From Nitrospirota bacterium (GTDB lineage Bacteria; Nitrospirota; Nitrospiria; SBBL01; JAADHI01), in the NCBI GenBank assembly GCA_029261155.1, contig JAJDBW010000007.1, positions 1-62,093 on the forward strand: a DNA stretch of 62,093 nucleotides, read 5' to 3'. The position numbers were made by a program, and so were the translations under genes. Of this stretch, positions 8,780-17,300 are shown in pieces. The notes under the pieces are model-generated. The model was not told the origin of the DNA. It saw only the letters and a list, made by a program, of their open reading frames with translations, and did not search any database. The number at the start of each line of letters is the position of its first letter. The stretch's first letter is position 1.

Positions 8780-9703
8780 CTACTGTGTCTCTTTTTGCTT
8801 CCGATGTTTAACTTTTGCATCAATAAAATCGCGGTGGGAGAACCGGAGGTTATACGCGATACTACGGGCCGCTTCGACCTCTGCATGTGCAAGATGATCA
8901 TCGGCGCCGGCAACATCGAATAGGCAGTCTAAAAGTTGGCGCCTCTGCTCGATGCTGCTTCGTGTGTAAAACTCCCTGCTCATTCGGAAGGCATCTAGGT
9001 TTTTTGCATCGGCGTCTTGAACAACCGAAACAATTAAAGTGACGGTTTCATTATTAAATCCTTCGATCGATTTTAAAGAGCGGCCTAGTGCCTTAAGCTC
9101 TGGAGGCGATAGTGGATCGTGGGCGGACGCGGCGAAGGCGAGAAGCCCTGCAAAGAGAGAGGCATAGGCCAATTCATTCGGATGGGCTTCGATATCTAAT
9201 TTTTCTCGTTCCAGGGCGCGGCGAACTTTAAAAAGGATACGGTTATTGAGGAAATCATCGAGTTCTTCCTTACGTCGTGATCCGTTATTTTGTTTTAAAA
9301 GGGTTTCTCGGAAAAGCCCTTTGATGCCGCCAATGAGCGCAGAGGCTGGCCCCGATTCGCGGACGAGTGCGTAAAACCGTTTTAAAAATGCCTCTTCTTC
9401 GGGATGCCGAACCCCATCGGAGGAGGTGAGTCCTTCTAGGAGAGAAATGACCTCTTCGCGTTCTTTTTTCCCGCCCAATCGCTGTACGAAGTCTTGAATA
9501 AGCACCTCGGCTTCGTCGGGTGGAATGGGATCTTCAAGGTAGAGTTCGATCTTGGCCCAATCTTCTCCGCTGAAATCGAATTTATAAAAGAAATCCTTCA
9601 GGAAGTTAATCTCTTCATTGCTGATCTCGCCATCGGCCCAGGCCAGGGCGATGAGCACACGCATTAGGGCTAATTGTTTTTCGGTTGGGGGGCTGTTTTG
9701 CAT
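8780..9703 (-). CDS. Tandem TerB-domain protein
   Basis: A 307-residue protein with two copies of the all-helical TerB fold. Copy one (about 10-130) has the acidic loop ALAWADGEISNEE; copy two (about 180-295) has the equivalent DVAGADDHLAHAE. TerB domains bind divalent cations on conserved acidic residues and are found in tellurite-resistance and membrane-stress proteins. No signal peptide or membrane segment is seen. The ATG lacks a good ribosome site, while a TATAAA lies six bases before it on the coding strand, but no convincing -35 box is present. The function is unknown. Confidence 0.75.
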   Translation of the reverse strand: MQNSPPTEKQLALMRVLIALAWADGEISNEEINFLKDFFYKFDFSGEDWAKIELYLEDPIPPDEAEVLIQDFVQRLGGKKEREEVISLLEGLTSSDGVRHPEEEAFLKRFYALVRESGPASALIGGIKGLFRETLLKQNNGSRRKEELDDFLNNRILFKVRRALEREKLDIEAHPNELAYASLFAGLLAFAASAHDPLSPPELKALGRSLKSIEGFNNETVTLIVSVVQDADAKNLDAFRMSREFYTRSSIEQRRQLLDCLFDVAGADDHLAHAEVEAARSIAYNLRFSHRDFIDAKVKHRKQKETQ

Positions 9704-9975
9704 TCGGTTTTTATAAATCCCGAAAATTATAAAGCATTTCCGTAAACCCGATCATAGCGGTCGATGTAGAGGCTGTCAAGGGAATTGAGATCTGATTTTC
9801 CTTCTTTCTCTTAAGTCTTTACGTTTCACCGCTTCCGGAATGGATTAAAATATTGCAATACTTTCAATAAGTTATATATGAATGGATCTTAATATTCAGT
9901 CCATTCCTTATTATTGACAGCTTTGGCGTTCTATGTGAAGATATCGACCTTTAATCCCTTTAATGAGAACAAAGC
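9704..9975. other. Divergent intergenic region before cstA
   Basis: 272 bases between two divergent genes. It is AT-rich in the middle. On the plus strand TTGACA at 9914-9919 could be a -35 box for cstA, but no good -10 lies at normal spacing. On the minus strand TATAAT lies near 9728-9733. I see no gene or RNA. Confidence 0.35.
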
Positions 9976-11676
9976 ATGGCCGTGACAATTGCACTCGGTG
10001 TTTTGGCTCTATTTTATTTTTTGGGCTATCGCGGATATTCTAAATTTCTGGCACATAAAGTTTTTGCTCTTTCCAACAAAGAACGAACACCCGCGCACGA
10101 TCCAAAATTGCGTGATGATTACGACTATGTGCCCACTCAAAAACACATCCTTTGGGGACATCACTATACCTCCATCGCTGGGGCGGCCCCGATTATTGGG
10201 CCTTCCGTTGCAATCATTTGGGGATGGTTTCCGGCATTGTTTTGGATTGTTTTTGGCACGATTTTCATTGGCGCGGTACACGATTTCGGGGCCTTAGTCC
10301 TCTCGGTGCGAAAAGATGGACATACGATGGGAGAACTCGCCGCTTCCGTTATCTCCCCCCGGGTCCGCATCCTTTTTCAAATCATCATCTATTTTTTAAT
10401 TTGGATTGTCCTCGCGGTCTTTGCATTTGCCATCGGCATTCTTTTTCACCGTTACCAAGCTGCGGTGATTCCGGTCAATTTTGAAATTATCGTTGCGATC
10501 ATCATTGGCTGGCTATTCCATAAAAAGAAGGGTGGCATTCTTATCCCCTCCATTTTTGCCCTGATCTCACTCTACGCCATGGTCGCCGTTGGTGTGGCCT
10601 TTCCGATTTCACTCGAAGCCCTTGTCGGCCCGGAGGGCGATCCCGTCATCGCGTGGGCGGTGATTCTGCTTCTCTATTCCGCCATCGCCAGCCTATTGCC
10701 TGTGTGGCTGCTTTTGCAGCCGCGTGATTACATTAACTCGCACCAACTTATTGTTGGCCTGGCGGCCTTGATTTTGGGCTTAATTGTCTTGAATCCGGAG
10801 ATGCACGCGCCCGCGCTCAATCTTCATCCTGAGGGTGCGCCGCCTCTTTTCCCGATCATATTCATTACGATTGCCTGTGGTGCAATATCGGGGTTTCATG
10901 GCCTTGTGTCCAGTGGCACGACCTCTAAGCAACTGGATCATATGGGCGATGCGCGTGCGATTGGCTATGGCGGCATGCTCGGAGAAGGGGTACTGGCCAT
11001 GATCGCCACGCTTGCCGTCTCGGCGGGTTTGCCGGAATGGAAGTCCATCTATGCCTCATGGAACGACTCGGGTATTAACGCCATTTCAAATTTTGTGACT
11101 GGCGCAGGCACATTTTTGGAAGCCTTGATGTTTTCGAAGGAATGGGCCCAGGCCATTGTCGCCATCCTCGCGATTTCGTTTGCGGCAACGTCGATGGACA
11201 CCGGCGCGCGGATCCAACGCTTTGTGGTTTCGGAGGTCGGTGCTGCGCTTAAAATCCGCTTCCTTCAAAATCGATATGTCGCGACCTTCATCGCAGTGGG
11301 ACCGGCCATTCCGCTCGTCCTGGCGGGTCCAAAGGTCTGGATGCCTTTATGGCTTTTATTCGGCACAACCAATCAATTGATCGGCGGCATGACCTTGCTC
11401 GTCCTCTATGTCTATCTTTTTAGAAATAAGCGGCCCTTGCTAAACTATGCCATTCCGATGGTTTTTCTCGTGACCATGACCACCGGCGCAATGATATTCA
11501 ATATTGTCACCTGGGTTCTTCAAATGGGGAAGGCAGGGGAAGCGGCGAATGGCTTAACCCTGATCATCGGATCGGCCATTTTATTGCTGGAAATTTGGAT
11601 GATTATTGAGGCCGTCCTTATCGTTAAAAAACTTCGAAACGAACGCATGACAGAATCGCTTCGCTTCGAAACCTAA
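9976..11676 (+). CDS. cstA: CstA-family carbon starvation / peptide transporter
   Basis: A polytopic inner-membrane protein of 566 residues with about 14-16 hydrophobic helices. CstA proteins take up peptides or pyruvate under carbon limitation. Family features are LWGHHYTSIAGAAPIIGPS, a GAVHDFGALVLS stretch, GTTSKQL and FAATSMDTGARIQR. It is shorter than the E. coli protein of about 700 residues, matching the short CstA class. The start follows a weak ribosome site. It is a single gene, convergent with the metal ABC permease, with 66 bases between stops. The exact substrate cannot be told from sequence. Confidence 0.92.
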   Translation: MAVTIALGVLALFYFLGYRGYSKFLAHKVFALSNKERTPAHDPKLRDDYDYVPTQKHILWGHHYTSIAGAAPIIGPSVAIIWGWFPALFWIVFGTIFIGAVHDFGALVLSVRKDGHTMGELAASVISPRVRILFQIIIYFLIWIVLAVFAFAIGILFHRYQAAVIPVNFEIIVAIIIGWLFHKKKGGILIPSIFALISLYAMVAVGVAFPISLEALVGPEGDPVIAWAVILLLYSAIASLLPVWLLLQPRDYINSHQLIVGLAALILGLIVLNPEMHAPALNLHPEGAPPLFPIIFITIACGAISGFHGLVSSGTTSKQLDHMGDARAIGYGGMLGEGVLAMIATLAVSAGLPEWKSIYASWNDSGINAISNFVTGAGTFLEALMFSKEWAQAIVAILAISFAATSMDTGARIQRFVVSEVGAALKIRFLQNRYVATFIAVGPAIPLVLAGPKVWMPLWLLFGTTNQLIGGMTLLVLYVYLFRNKRPLLNYAIPMVFLVTMTTGAMIFNIVTWVLQMGKAGEAANGLTLIIGSAILLLEIWMIIEAVLIVKKLRNERMTESLRFET

Positions 11677-11742
11677 GTAAACTAGGCCCTCCTGCAGCAA
11701 CGATTTCGAAACCGAATCGTATAATCCAATGCATTGATTTTT

Positions 11743-12729
11743 TTAAGACGGAGTATCCGTGTGATGGCGGTGTTGTGCCGATTTTTCTTGGCGGTCTTCA
11801 GCTTGGGGATGGCGATGTTCGTGGACGTGCTTAAATCCATCATGATCATGATGATGCGAGTGTGTGGGGAGGCTTTCAACTGGCGCAGGCATTTCTTCCG
11901 CCTTCAAATGGACAGAGCGGGAACGGACTAAATAGATAAGGTAGCTGATGGCAAAGAGTGTCGCGGCCGTGAGGACGATGGTTGCCCCGGAGGCCAGATC
12001 GAAGTAAAAACTGAGGTACATGCCGATCGTACCGCAAAGGATGCCGATAATAACAGATAAAAAAATCATCTTATTGAAATTGTCCGTCAGGAGGCGAGCG
12101 GTAATTGCGGGCACGACAATGGCGGCAGCGATCATGGTAACGCCCATAACCTGCATGGACACGATGACAATGCTGGCCAGAATAAAAGAAAAGAGGGCTT
12201 CGGTCCAGGCGACGGGCACGCCATAAATTCGGGCCACATCGGCATCGAAAGTTGTAAACAGAAATTGGCGGTAAAAAATAAAGATGAGTAGGGCGGTGAC
12301 CACAGACACGATGCCGATAATCCAAAGATCGTTTGTTGTGACACCGAGTATGTTACCGAAGAGGGCGGCATCGAAGCTTTTTGTGAAGCGTCGATAGCGG
12401 CTGATGATGGCCACACCAACCGCGAAACTCGCCGTCGTAATGACGCCGATTGCAGCATCGGCACCCACTTTTTTTCGCCGCGCGATGGCATTGATCAACA
12501 GAACGGAGAGGAAACCCCATAGTCCTGCGCCCAGATAAAAATTCCACTTCATCACGTAGCTGACGACGGCGCCGCCAAAGACGGCATGCGAGAGACCATG
12601 GCCAATGTAGCTCATCCGGCGCAAGACAATATACACGCCGATGAGTGCGCACATGCCCCCGACTAATATCCCGGCGAGAAGTCCGTGGGTAAAAAATTCG
12701 TATTGCAATGGTGCAGTGATGATATTCAC
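11743..12729 (-). CDS. Metal ABC transporter permease (ABC-3 / ZnuB-MntB type) with His-rich tail
   Basis: A 328-residue inner-membrane permease of the ABC-3 family, which moves zinc, manganese or iron. Eight or more hydrophobic helices carry family motifs YIGHGLSHAVFGG and VTMIAAAIVVPAITARLL. After the last helix a hydrophilic tail of about 60 residues is packed with His (HSHHHDHDG, HVHEHRHP), likely binding Ni, Zn or Co on the inner face. The GTG start comes directly after the ATPase stop, so the two are translated together. It is the last gene of the operon that starts with the porin. NikR upstream suggests nickel, while the permease family suggests zinc or manganese. Confidence 0.92.
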   Translation of the reverse strand: MNIITAPLQYEFFTHGLLAGILVGGMCALIGVYIVLRRMSYIGHGLSHAVFGGAVVSYVMKWNFYLGAGLWGFLSVLLINAIARRKKVGADAAIGVITTASFAVGVAIISRYRRFTKSFDAALFGNILGVTTNDLWIIGIVSVVTALLIFIFYRQFLFTTFDADVARIYGVPVAWTEALFSFILASIVIVSMQVMGVTMIAAAIVVPAITARLLTDNFNKMIFLSVIIGILCGTIGMYLSFYFDLASGATIVLTAATLFAISYLIYLVRSRSVHLKAEEMPAPVESLPTHSHHHDHDGFKHVHEHRHPQAEDRQEKSAQHRHHTDTPS

Positions 12730-13629
12730 TTATTCCTCATGCCGATGACTTTGACCCAAATCTTCAGGCAGAGTATGGGTATGTGTTTTAGATGAACCTT
12801 CAGAAAGATGGTGTGTGTGTTTTTTAAAATGATGACCTGCACGCGGACTATCATCGACCAGAATAACATCTCCTTTTCGAACGACGCTCATTTCGGATTC
12901 GTAGGTCCGGGATAGAATTTCTGAGGTAAAGATTTCTTCCGGATCGCCTTGGGAGACGATCCTTTTGTTAAAGCAAATGACCCAGGGCAGATGGCGTGCG
13001 ACGGCATTGAGGTCGTGGGTGGTCAATAAAATGGTTACGCCGTTACGGTTGATTTCACCGAGTAGATGGAGGATAGCATGTTGCGTCTTTAGATCCACAC
13101 CCGAGGTGGGCTCATCGAGAATCAAGAGCTTGGGATCTCCGATTAAGGCGCGTGCAAGAAAGACGCGCTGTTGTTCTCCACCGGAAAGTAATTTGATTTG
13201 ACGTTGTGCATAACGGCCAATGTCGAGTTGATTTAGCAAGCGATGGATTTGTTCGCGTTCGTCGTGGGTAATCCAGGGTAAGCGTTTCGATTTTCTGTAC
13301 AGCCCCATGGCAACGACCTGTTCGACCGTCACGGGGAAATCCCAGTCGACTGTTTCGATTTGAGGGACATAGCCGATGTCTGATGGGATCTTTCCTTTGA
13401 CTTCTTGTCCGGAGACAGAAATTGTTCCAGCAAGCGGAGGGGTAACGCCAAGAATCGCTTTTAATAAAGTCGATTTTCCTGCCCCACTGGGTCCAACCAA
13501 GCCGGCAAATTGACGTGGATAGAGCTGGAAACTGAGGTCTTGGAAGACCACTTTTTTTTGATAACCACAAGCGACTTTAGAAAAAGAAACGAGGGGTATT
13601 GAGGACGAGGTATCGTGGGGTTTCGCCAT
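12730..13629 (-). CDS. Metal ABC transporter ATP-binding protein with His-rich tail
   Basis: A 299-residue ATPase energising the adjacent permease. Walker A is GPSGAGKST, the signature is LSGGEQQR and Walker B is LLILDEPTSGVD; a helical-domain Q-loop motif (YVPQIETVDWDFP) is typical of Zn/Mn ABC ATPases. The last 60 residues add a His-rich tail (HHFKKHTHH, THTHT, HRHEE) not seen in most family members, which mirrors the tail on the permease. The ATG begins two bases after the nikR stop, so both are in one transcript. Confidence 0.93.
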   Translation of the reverse strand: MAKPHDTSSSIPLVSFSKVACGYQKKVVFQDLSFQLYPRQFAGLVGPSGAGKSTLLKAILGVTPPLAGTISVSGQEVKGKIPSDIGYVPQIETVDWDFPVTVEQVVAMGLYRKSKRLPWITHDEREQIHRLLNQLDIGRYAQRQIKLLSGGEQQRVFLARALIGDPKLLILDEPTSGVDLKTQHAILHLLGEINRNGVTILLTTHDLNAVARHLPWVICFNKRIVSQGDPEEIFTSEILSRTYESEMSVVRKGDVILVDDSPRAGHHFKKHTHHLSEGSSKTHTHTLPEDLGQSHRHEE

Positions 13630-13631
13630 GG

Positions 13632-14048
13632 TTAATGCAGATCTTTGCCTGTGGTGGTTGCCGTCAGTTTGCCATGCTTAACGCCTTTGGTGGCGATGAG
13701 ACCGTCTGCGACTTTTCTGATGTTAGCGCTTTTGCCGCGCACAACAAGTACTTCCAGACATCGGTGGGCATCGAGATGGATATGCAGGGTCGATTGGATG
13801 AGTTTGCTGTATTGATGTTGCAAGTCGGTGAGTCGCTCCATCAATTCGGGGACGTGATGATCGTACACGATGGTAATGGTGCCGACCGTCTCCTTGTTAT
13901 CATCCCATTCTTCTTCAACGAGGTGTTCTCGAATGAGGTCGCGCAAGGCCTCTGAGCGATTGGTATAGCGTTTCCGCTCGATATAGCTGTCGAAGTCTTT
14001 CAGTAGGCTTTCGTCTATCGACACCCCGAAACGGATCAGTTTTGACAT
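13632..14048 (-). CDS. nikR: NikR nickel-responsive transcriptional regulator
   Basis: A 138-residue ribbon-helix-helix regulator with a C-terminal ACT-like nickel-sensing domain. The N-terminal strand is LIRFGVSIDESLLKDFD, followed by the RSEALRDLIR helix. The high-affinity nickel site is complete: H78, H89, H91 and C97 match in spacing the E. coli ligands H76, H87, H89 and C95. Holo-NikR normally represses nickel uptake genes. It lies inside the operon it probably controls, between the binding protein and the ATPase. I found no convincing copy of a known NikR operator upstream, so the target sites remain inferred. Confidence 0.93.
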   Translation of the reverse strand: MSKLIRFGVSIDESLLKDFDSYIERKRYTNRSEALRDLIREHLVEEEWDDNKETVGTITIVYDHHVPELMERLTDLQHQYSKLIQSTLHIHLDAHRCLEVLVVRGKSANIRKVADGLIATKGVKHGKLTATTTGKDLH

Positions 14049-14084
14049 TGATATTCACTCCTGTCGTTTAAGTATAGCTTAATA

Positions 14085-15044
14085 TTATTGGTTTTTAGGA
14101 TCGATTCCATTTAAGGATTCGGCATTGCCGCCCAAAACATCGGCCATGGTTCTCACATTTTCCAGCATCATTCCGATATAGCTGTTTTCGGCTGAGCCCT
14201 CTTCTCCGGGAAGGTCGTCGTCGCGCAGGGTAGAAATAAATTTTACCCCAGCCTCTTTCCCAATTTGATTTAATATTTTGCTGGGAAAGACCTCGGAACC
14301 AAAAACGGCGGGAACATCGGCGGCCTTAAGCTGGTCAATAAGACGGGCCATTTCTCTTGGAGAGGGAGAAGAAAAATCGGCAGGTTGAATGGCGCCGATG
14401 ATCTTGCAGCCGTAGCGTGGACAAAAGTAGGCCCAAGAATCGTGATAGGTGATGAGCTTCCGATTTTTCTCCGGAATGGTCGCAATGGTTTTCATAATCG
14501 CTTGGTCGAGGGCATCGAGCCTGGTGTTGAAACGCATCGCGCGTTCTTCATAATGGGCTTTGTTCAAGGGATCGGCACTCACCAAGGCATCGCGGATTAA
14601 TTCGACATATTTCATTGCGTGGGCAACGTTGAGCCAAAGGTGGGGGTTGGGATGGCCTCCCGATTTGGGAAAACTAAAATCGAATTGCCATTCTTCTTTG
14701 CTGATTGTCGCATCGCCCAGTTTGAGAAAGGTCGACCCCGCTTTTTGATTGGCTTTTGCCAATTTTTCGGTCGGGATCTCAAGGTGGAGACCGTTGTAAA
14801 TCAATAGATCAGCAGCCACGAGAAATTTAATATCCGAGGGCGAAGGTTCAAAGGTGTGAGAGTTGGTGCCCTCTGGGACGATGCCTTCAATTTCGATTTT
14901 ATCTCCTGCGACATTTTTAACGAGGTTGGTGATCGGGGAGACCGTGGTCACGACATTCAGTTTGGCCAAAGCGGCATCCGGCAAAGAAATAATCATTAGA
15001 TAAATAACGAAGAGTTGAATGGTTCGGGTTGTTGGGCTTTTCAT
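14085..15044 (-). CDS. Periplasmic metal-binding protein (ZnuA/TroA family)
   Basis: A 319-residue cluster A-I solute-binding protein for the ABC transporter downstream. The ATG at 15044 is chosen because it gives a clean signal peptide ending in DAALA; the frame stays open to 15083. Expected metal ligands are His in GTNSHTFEPSP, His in NPHLWLNV, His in ITYHDSWAYF and an acidic residue near FGSEVF. The His-rich loop typical of ZnuA is replaced by a short insertion (SFPKSGGHPNPH). Metal preference is uncertain: the fold fits Zn or Mn, the NikR neighbour suggests Ni or Co. Confidence 0.92.
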   Translation of the reverse strand: MKSPTTRTIQLFVIYLMIISLPDAALAKLNVVTTVSPITNLVKNVAGDKIEIEGIVPEGTNSHTFEPSPSDIKFLVAADLLIYNGLHLEIPTEKLAKANQKAGSTFLKLGDATISKEEWQFDFSFPKSGGHPNPHLWLNVAHAMKYVELIRDALVSADPLNKAHYEERAMRFNTRLDALDQAIMKTIATIPEKNRKLITYHDSWAYFCPRYGCKIIGAIQPADFSSPSPREMARLIDQLKAADVPAVFGSEVFPSKILNQIGKEAGVKFISTLRDDDLPGEEGSAENSYIGMMLENVRTMADVLGGNAESLNGIDPKNQ

Positions 15045-15103
15045 AACGATTCCGATAGGTCCTTTCTTTGATTGTGGTTTCACGTTTCTTAGCGAAATGA
15101 TGA

Positions 15104-16495
15104 CTAAAAAACCAGTTGTGTCCGTATACCGTAAACGGTGATGGGATCGATAAGGCCGTTTCCACCGGGGTTGATAATATGTTGAATATCGGGTGAAAGG
15201 TGAATACCTTGGGCGACCTTAAAATTATAATATATTTCTGCTGTGATCTCGTTTTTATCGAGGCCATTCTCACGCTTATTTTCATCGCTGACCCAGGTTT
15301 TTCCCAAGGCGATCCCGATAAAATCATCTGAGCGTTTAAAGGGGTTTTTGATCTGCAGACCGACTGAAGCATGTCGGTCGAATTCAGAGACTTTTCCATC
15401 CTGCATGCCGAAGCGGGTCCAAAGGCCGAGCGCCTTGGTCAGCTCATGGTCGAAACTGATGGCGAATCCGCGATTATGAGAGGCACTGACGGTAGGGTTT
15501 ATTATTTCAGCACGATTGGTTTCGTTTGACCAAAAAATAAATCGATAATGACCCTCCAGATTTTCTCCATGGTATTCTAGTTCGATTTCGGCGATGATAA
15601 AGGGCTGGTCGAATAGATCGATGTAGTTTCCATCGCCTTCAAAAACGCCGAGATTAAATTCGATAGCTTCGATAGGATGTATATGAAAAGCAAAGCCCGG
15701 CCCGTAGCCGTTTTGATCTCCACCCCAGTTGATCGCAGGATTGTTCCCAAAAAGGGGTGAGATGAATTGGAAGGTTTCGCTGTTTGCGAATTCGTTGAGA
15801 TCGAAATAAGAGGTTGTGTCTATCTGCCCGAAGGCGAAACGATAACGCTCCTTGCCCCAGGTTTGTTCGTATAAGGCTTCAATAAGATGAAAGCTGTCGG
15901 GGCCGCCTATGAATGTTTCTATATCCGCATTCACACCCGCCGCAAGCGGTGGCAGGCGAGTGAGCCCCTCGCCACGCATGAAATCGCCCCGTACGATTAA
16001 TAGGCCATTTTCGCGAATTTCACTCTCAAAAATGAGGTCGATAGACAAACTGCCGTCACCCCCATCGCCGCCGAATTGGGGACGATTGTTTTGAATGCCT
16101 TGTGCAATGAAAGTTAGGCCGCCGCTCAAATGAGTTTTGGTTGAGGTTTGAAGCGGATAGGCCAGGTCATCGACGATTCCTTCTTCGCTGACTATCGGTC
16201 GCCGCTCGCTATCGCGTTCAATCGATTCTAACCAAGCCTTAATTTGCTGTAGTTCTTCATGAATATGCGGTTTTGCGGGAAGTGTTTTTTTGCTTGGATC
16301 TCGCTTTTGTTTTCCTTCTTCTTGGAGCTTTTGTTTTTTCTTTTTTTGGGATGGATTGATTTCCTGTGTGAGTAGGATTTCGTGCTGACCGTCTTCCGCA
16401 TGGGTAATTTCTAGGCGGATCAAACACAGCATAGTGGTGATTAATGCGATATAAATCAGTGTCGTTTTTTGTCGCACAGGAAGAAACTTCTTCAA
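15104..16495 (-). CDS. OprB-like outer-membrane porin with coiled N-terminus
   Basis: A 463-residue outer-membrane barrel. The start is a TTG at 16495 because a strong AGGAGG lies seven bases upstream and it gives a proper signal peptide ending near THAED. A Lys/Gln-rich segment (KKKKQKLQEEGKQKR) and a short helix precede the barrel. The rest shows alternating beta strands, a WGGDQNGYGPGF turn and a terminal aromatic (QLVF), as in carbohydrate-selective porins (OprB). It is the first gene of the metal import operon, so it probably passes a metal or metal chelate into the periplasm; that is inferred only from position. Confidence 0.75.
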   Translation of the reverse strand: MKKFLPVRQKTTLIYIALITTMLCLIRLEITHAEDGQHEILLTQEINPSQKKKKQKLQEEGKQKRDPSKKTLPAKPHIHEELQQIKAWLESIERDSERRPIVSEEGIVDDLAYPLQTSTKTHLSGGLTFIAQGIQNNRPQFGGDGGDGSLSIDLIFESEIRENGLLIVRGDFMRGEGLTRLPPLAAGVNADIETFIGGPDSFHLIEALYEQTWGKERYRFAFGQIDTTSYFDLNEFANSETFQFISPLFGNNPAINWGGDQNGYGPGFAFHIHPIEAIEFNLGVFEGDGNYIDLFDQPFIIAEIELEYHGENLEGHYRFIFWSNETNRAEIINPTVSASHNRGFAISFDHELTKALGLWTRFGMQDGKVSEFDRHASVGLQIKNPFKRSDDFIGIALGKTWVSDENKRENGLDKNEITAEIYYNFKVAQGIHLSPDIQHIINPGGNGLIDPITVYGIRTQLVF

Positions 16496-16722
16496 TCTAG
16501 GGCCTCCTACATTTTGTAAATTGTCCGTTAATGGTGGTGCCACGTAATATAAATATGGAATCAGTTAATAACACAATAAAATATAAAGTAGCACTCGTTT
16601 GCTTTTTTGTCAAGACCGGCATTTATAAAAAGCCGAGAATCAGACGGGCTTGCCAAGCTGGTGTTGCCGTGTTATCTTCTGCGAAGACAGTCGCGCTAAG
16701 TTAGGGATTCAATAACAACAAT
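16496..16722. other. Divergent control region of metal import and efflux genes
   Basis: 227 bases separate the NikR-containing import operon (minus) from the efflux operon (plus). It is AT-rich near 16545-16600. It holds a minus-strand promoter (see 16585-16613). The stretch 16545-16580 has only an imperfect dyad; I cannot call it a NikR operator. No RNA gene is seen. Confidence 0.5.
16585..16613 (-). promoter_or_regulatory. Sigma-70-type promoter of the porin-NikR-ABC operon
   Basis: On the minus strand TTGACA (16613-16608) is followed after 17 bases by TACTTT (16590-16585). The -35 box is perfect and the -10 box matches four of six. It would give a leader of about 80 bases before the TTG at 16495. 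Confidence 0.55.
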
Positions 16723-17223
16723 ATGAAATTTTTTTCACTTAATCTTCAAAGACTGAGACTGAGGTGGATTATTTTTGGGCTCATCCTCTCGCTCTTTTTT
16801 TCCGGAGCAGGCACGCTGACCAGCCTTCCACTCTTCTATGCAACCCTTGCCCATGCGCATCCCGTTTTTGTCGCGGAAGTGGATCAAAAACTTCGTCTGA
16901 CTTTTCATCATCCAGGGAATCACGACAGCCATGAAAATGCTTTGAGGCCAAGGCTTCGTCATCGGCACGATTTCTTCGACCAAGCCCTTTCTTTTTCTAG
17001 AAATGGGAAGACCTCGCACCGCGATCATGTTATCGAATTAACCTCTTTCGAGGCCCAAGATTCGACCACACCTAAAAATGGAGTCATTAAGGCAAAGCGT
17101 GTTGCCCTTCCCCAGGCCTTGCCGCTTTCGGTCAAGGTGACTGCCTTTGGAATTTCGAGCCCTTCTCCCCCCAGGGCCCCTTCCTTGCCGGGTTTCATTC
17201 GTCGCACCGTTCTCATCATCTGA
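16723..17223 (+). CDS. Small His-rich exported protein
   Basis: I recognise no family. 166 residues with an N-terminal hydrophobic segment (about 13-45) ending in LAHAHP, probably a signal peptide, followed by a His-rich stretch (HHPGNHDSHEN, RHRHDFF, SHRDHV). The C-terminal half is Ser/Pro-rich (SSPSPPRAPSLPG). It is the first gene before a heavy-metal RND operon, a place where small exported metal-binding or regulatory proteins such as CzcI occur, so a periplasmic metal-sensing or buffering role is plausible. The ribosome site is weak. It might also be a membrane-anchored protein. Confidence 0.6.
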   Translation: MKFFSLNLQRLRLRWIIFGLILSLFFSGAGTLTSLPLFYATLAHAHPVFVAEVDQKLRLTFHHPGNHDSHENALRPRLRHRHDFFDQALSFSRNGKTSHRDHVIELTSFEAQDSTTPKNGVIKAKRVALPQALPLSVKVTAFGISSPSPPRAPSLPGFIRRTVLII

Positions 17224-17300
17224 TTCCTCTATAAAATTGGTGTTTACTTTTCTCGTTATCTGATTGATTACGGGATAGGACCCTTTTTTTGGAGGATCGC

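Noticed and set aside
16545-16580. NikR operator-like dyad
   Set aside because: Only about five of eight positions are symmetric in this AT-rich stretch; chance matches are likely.
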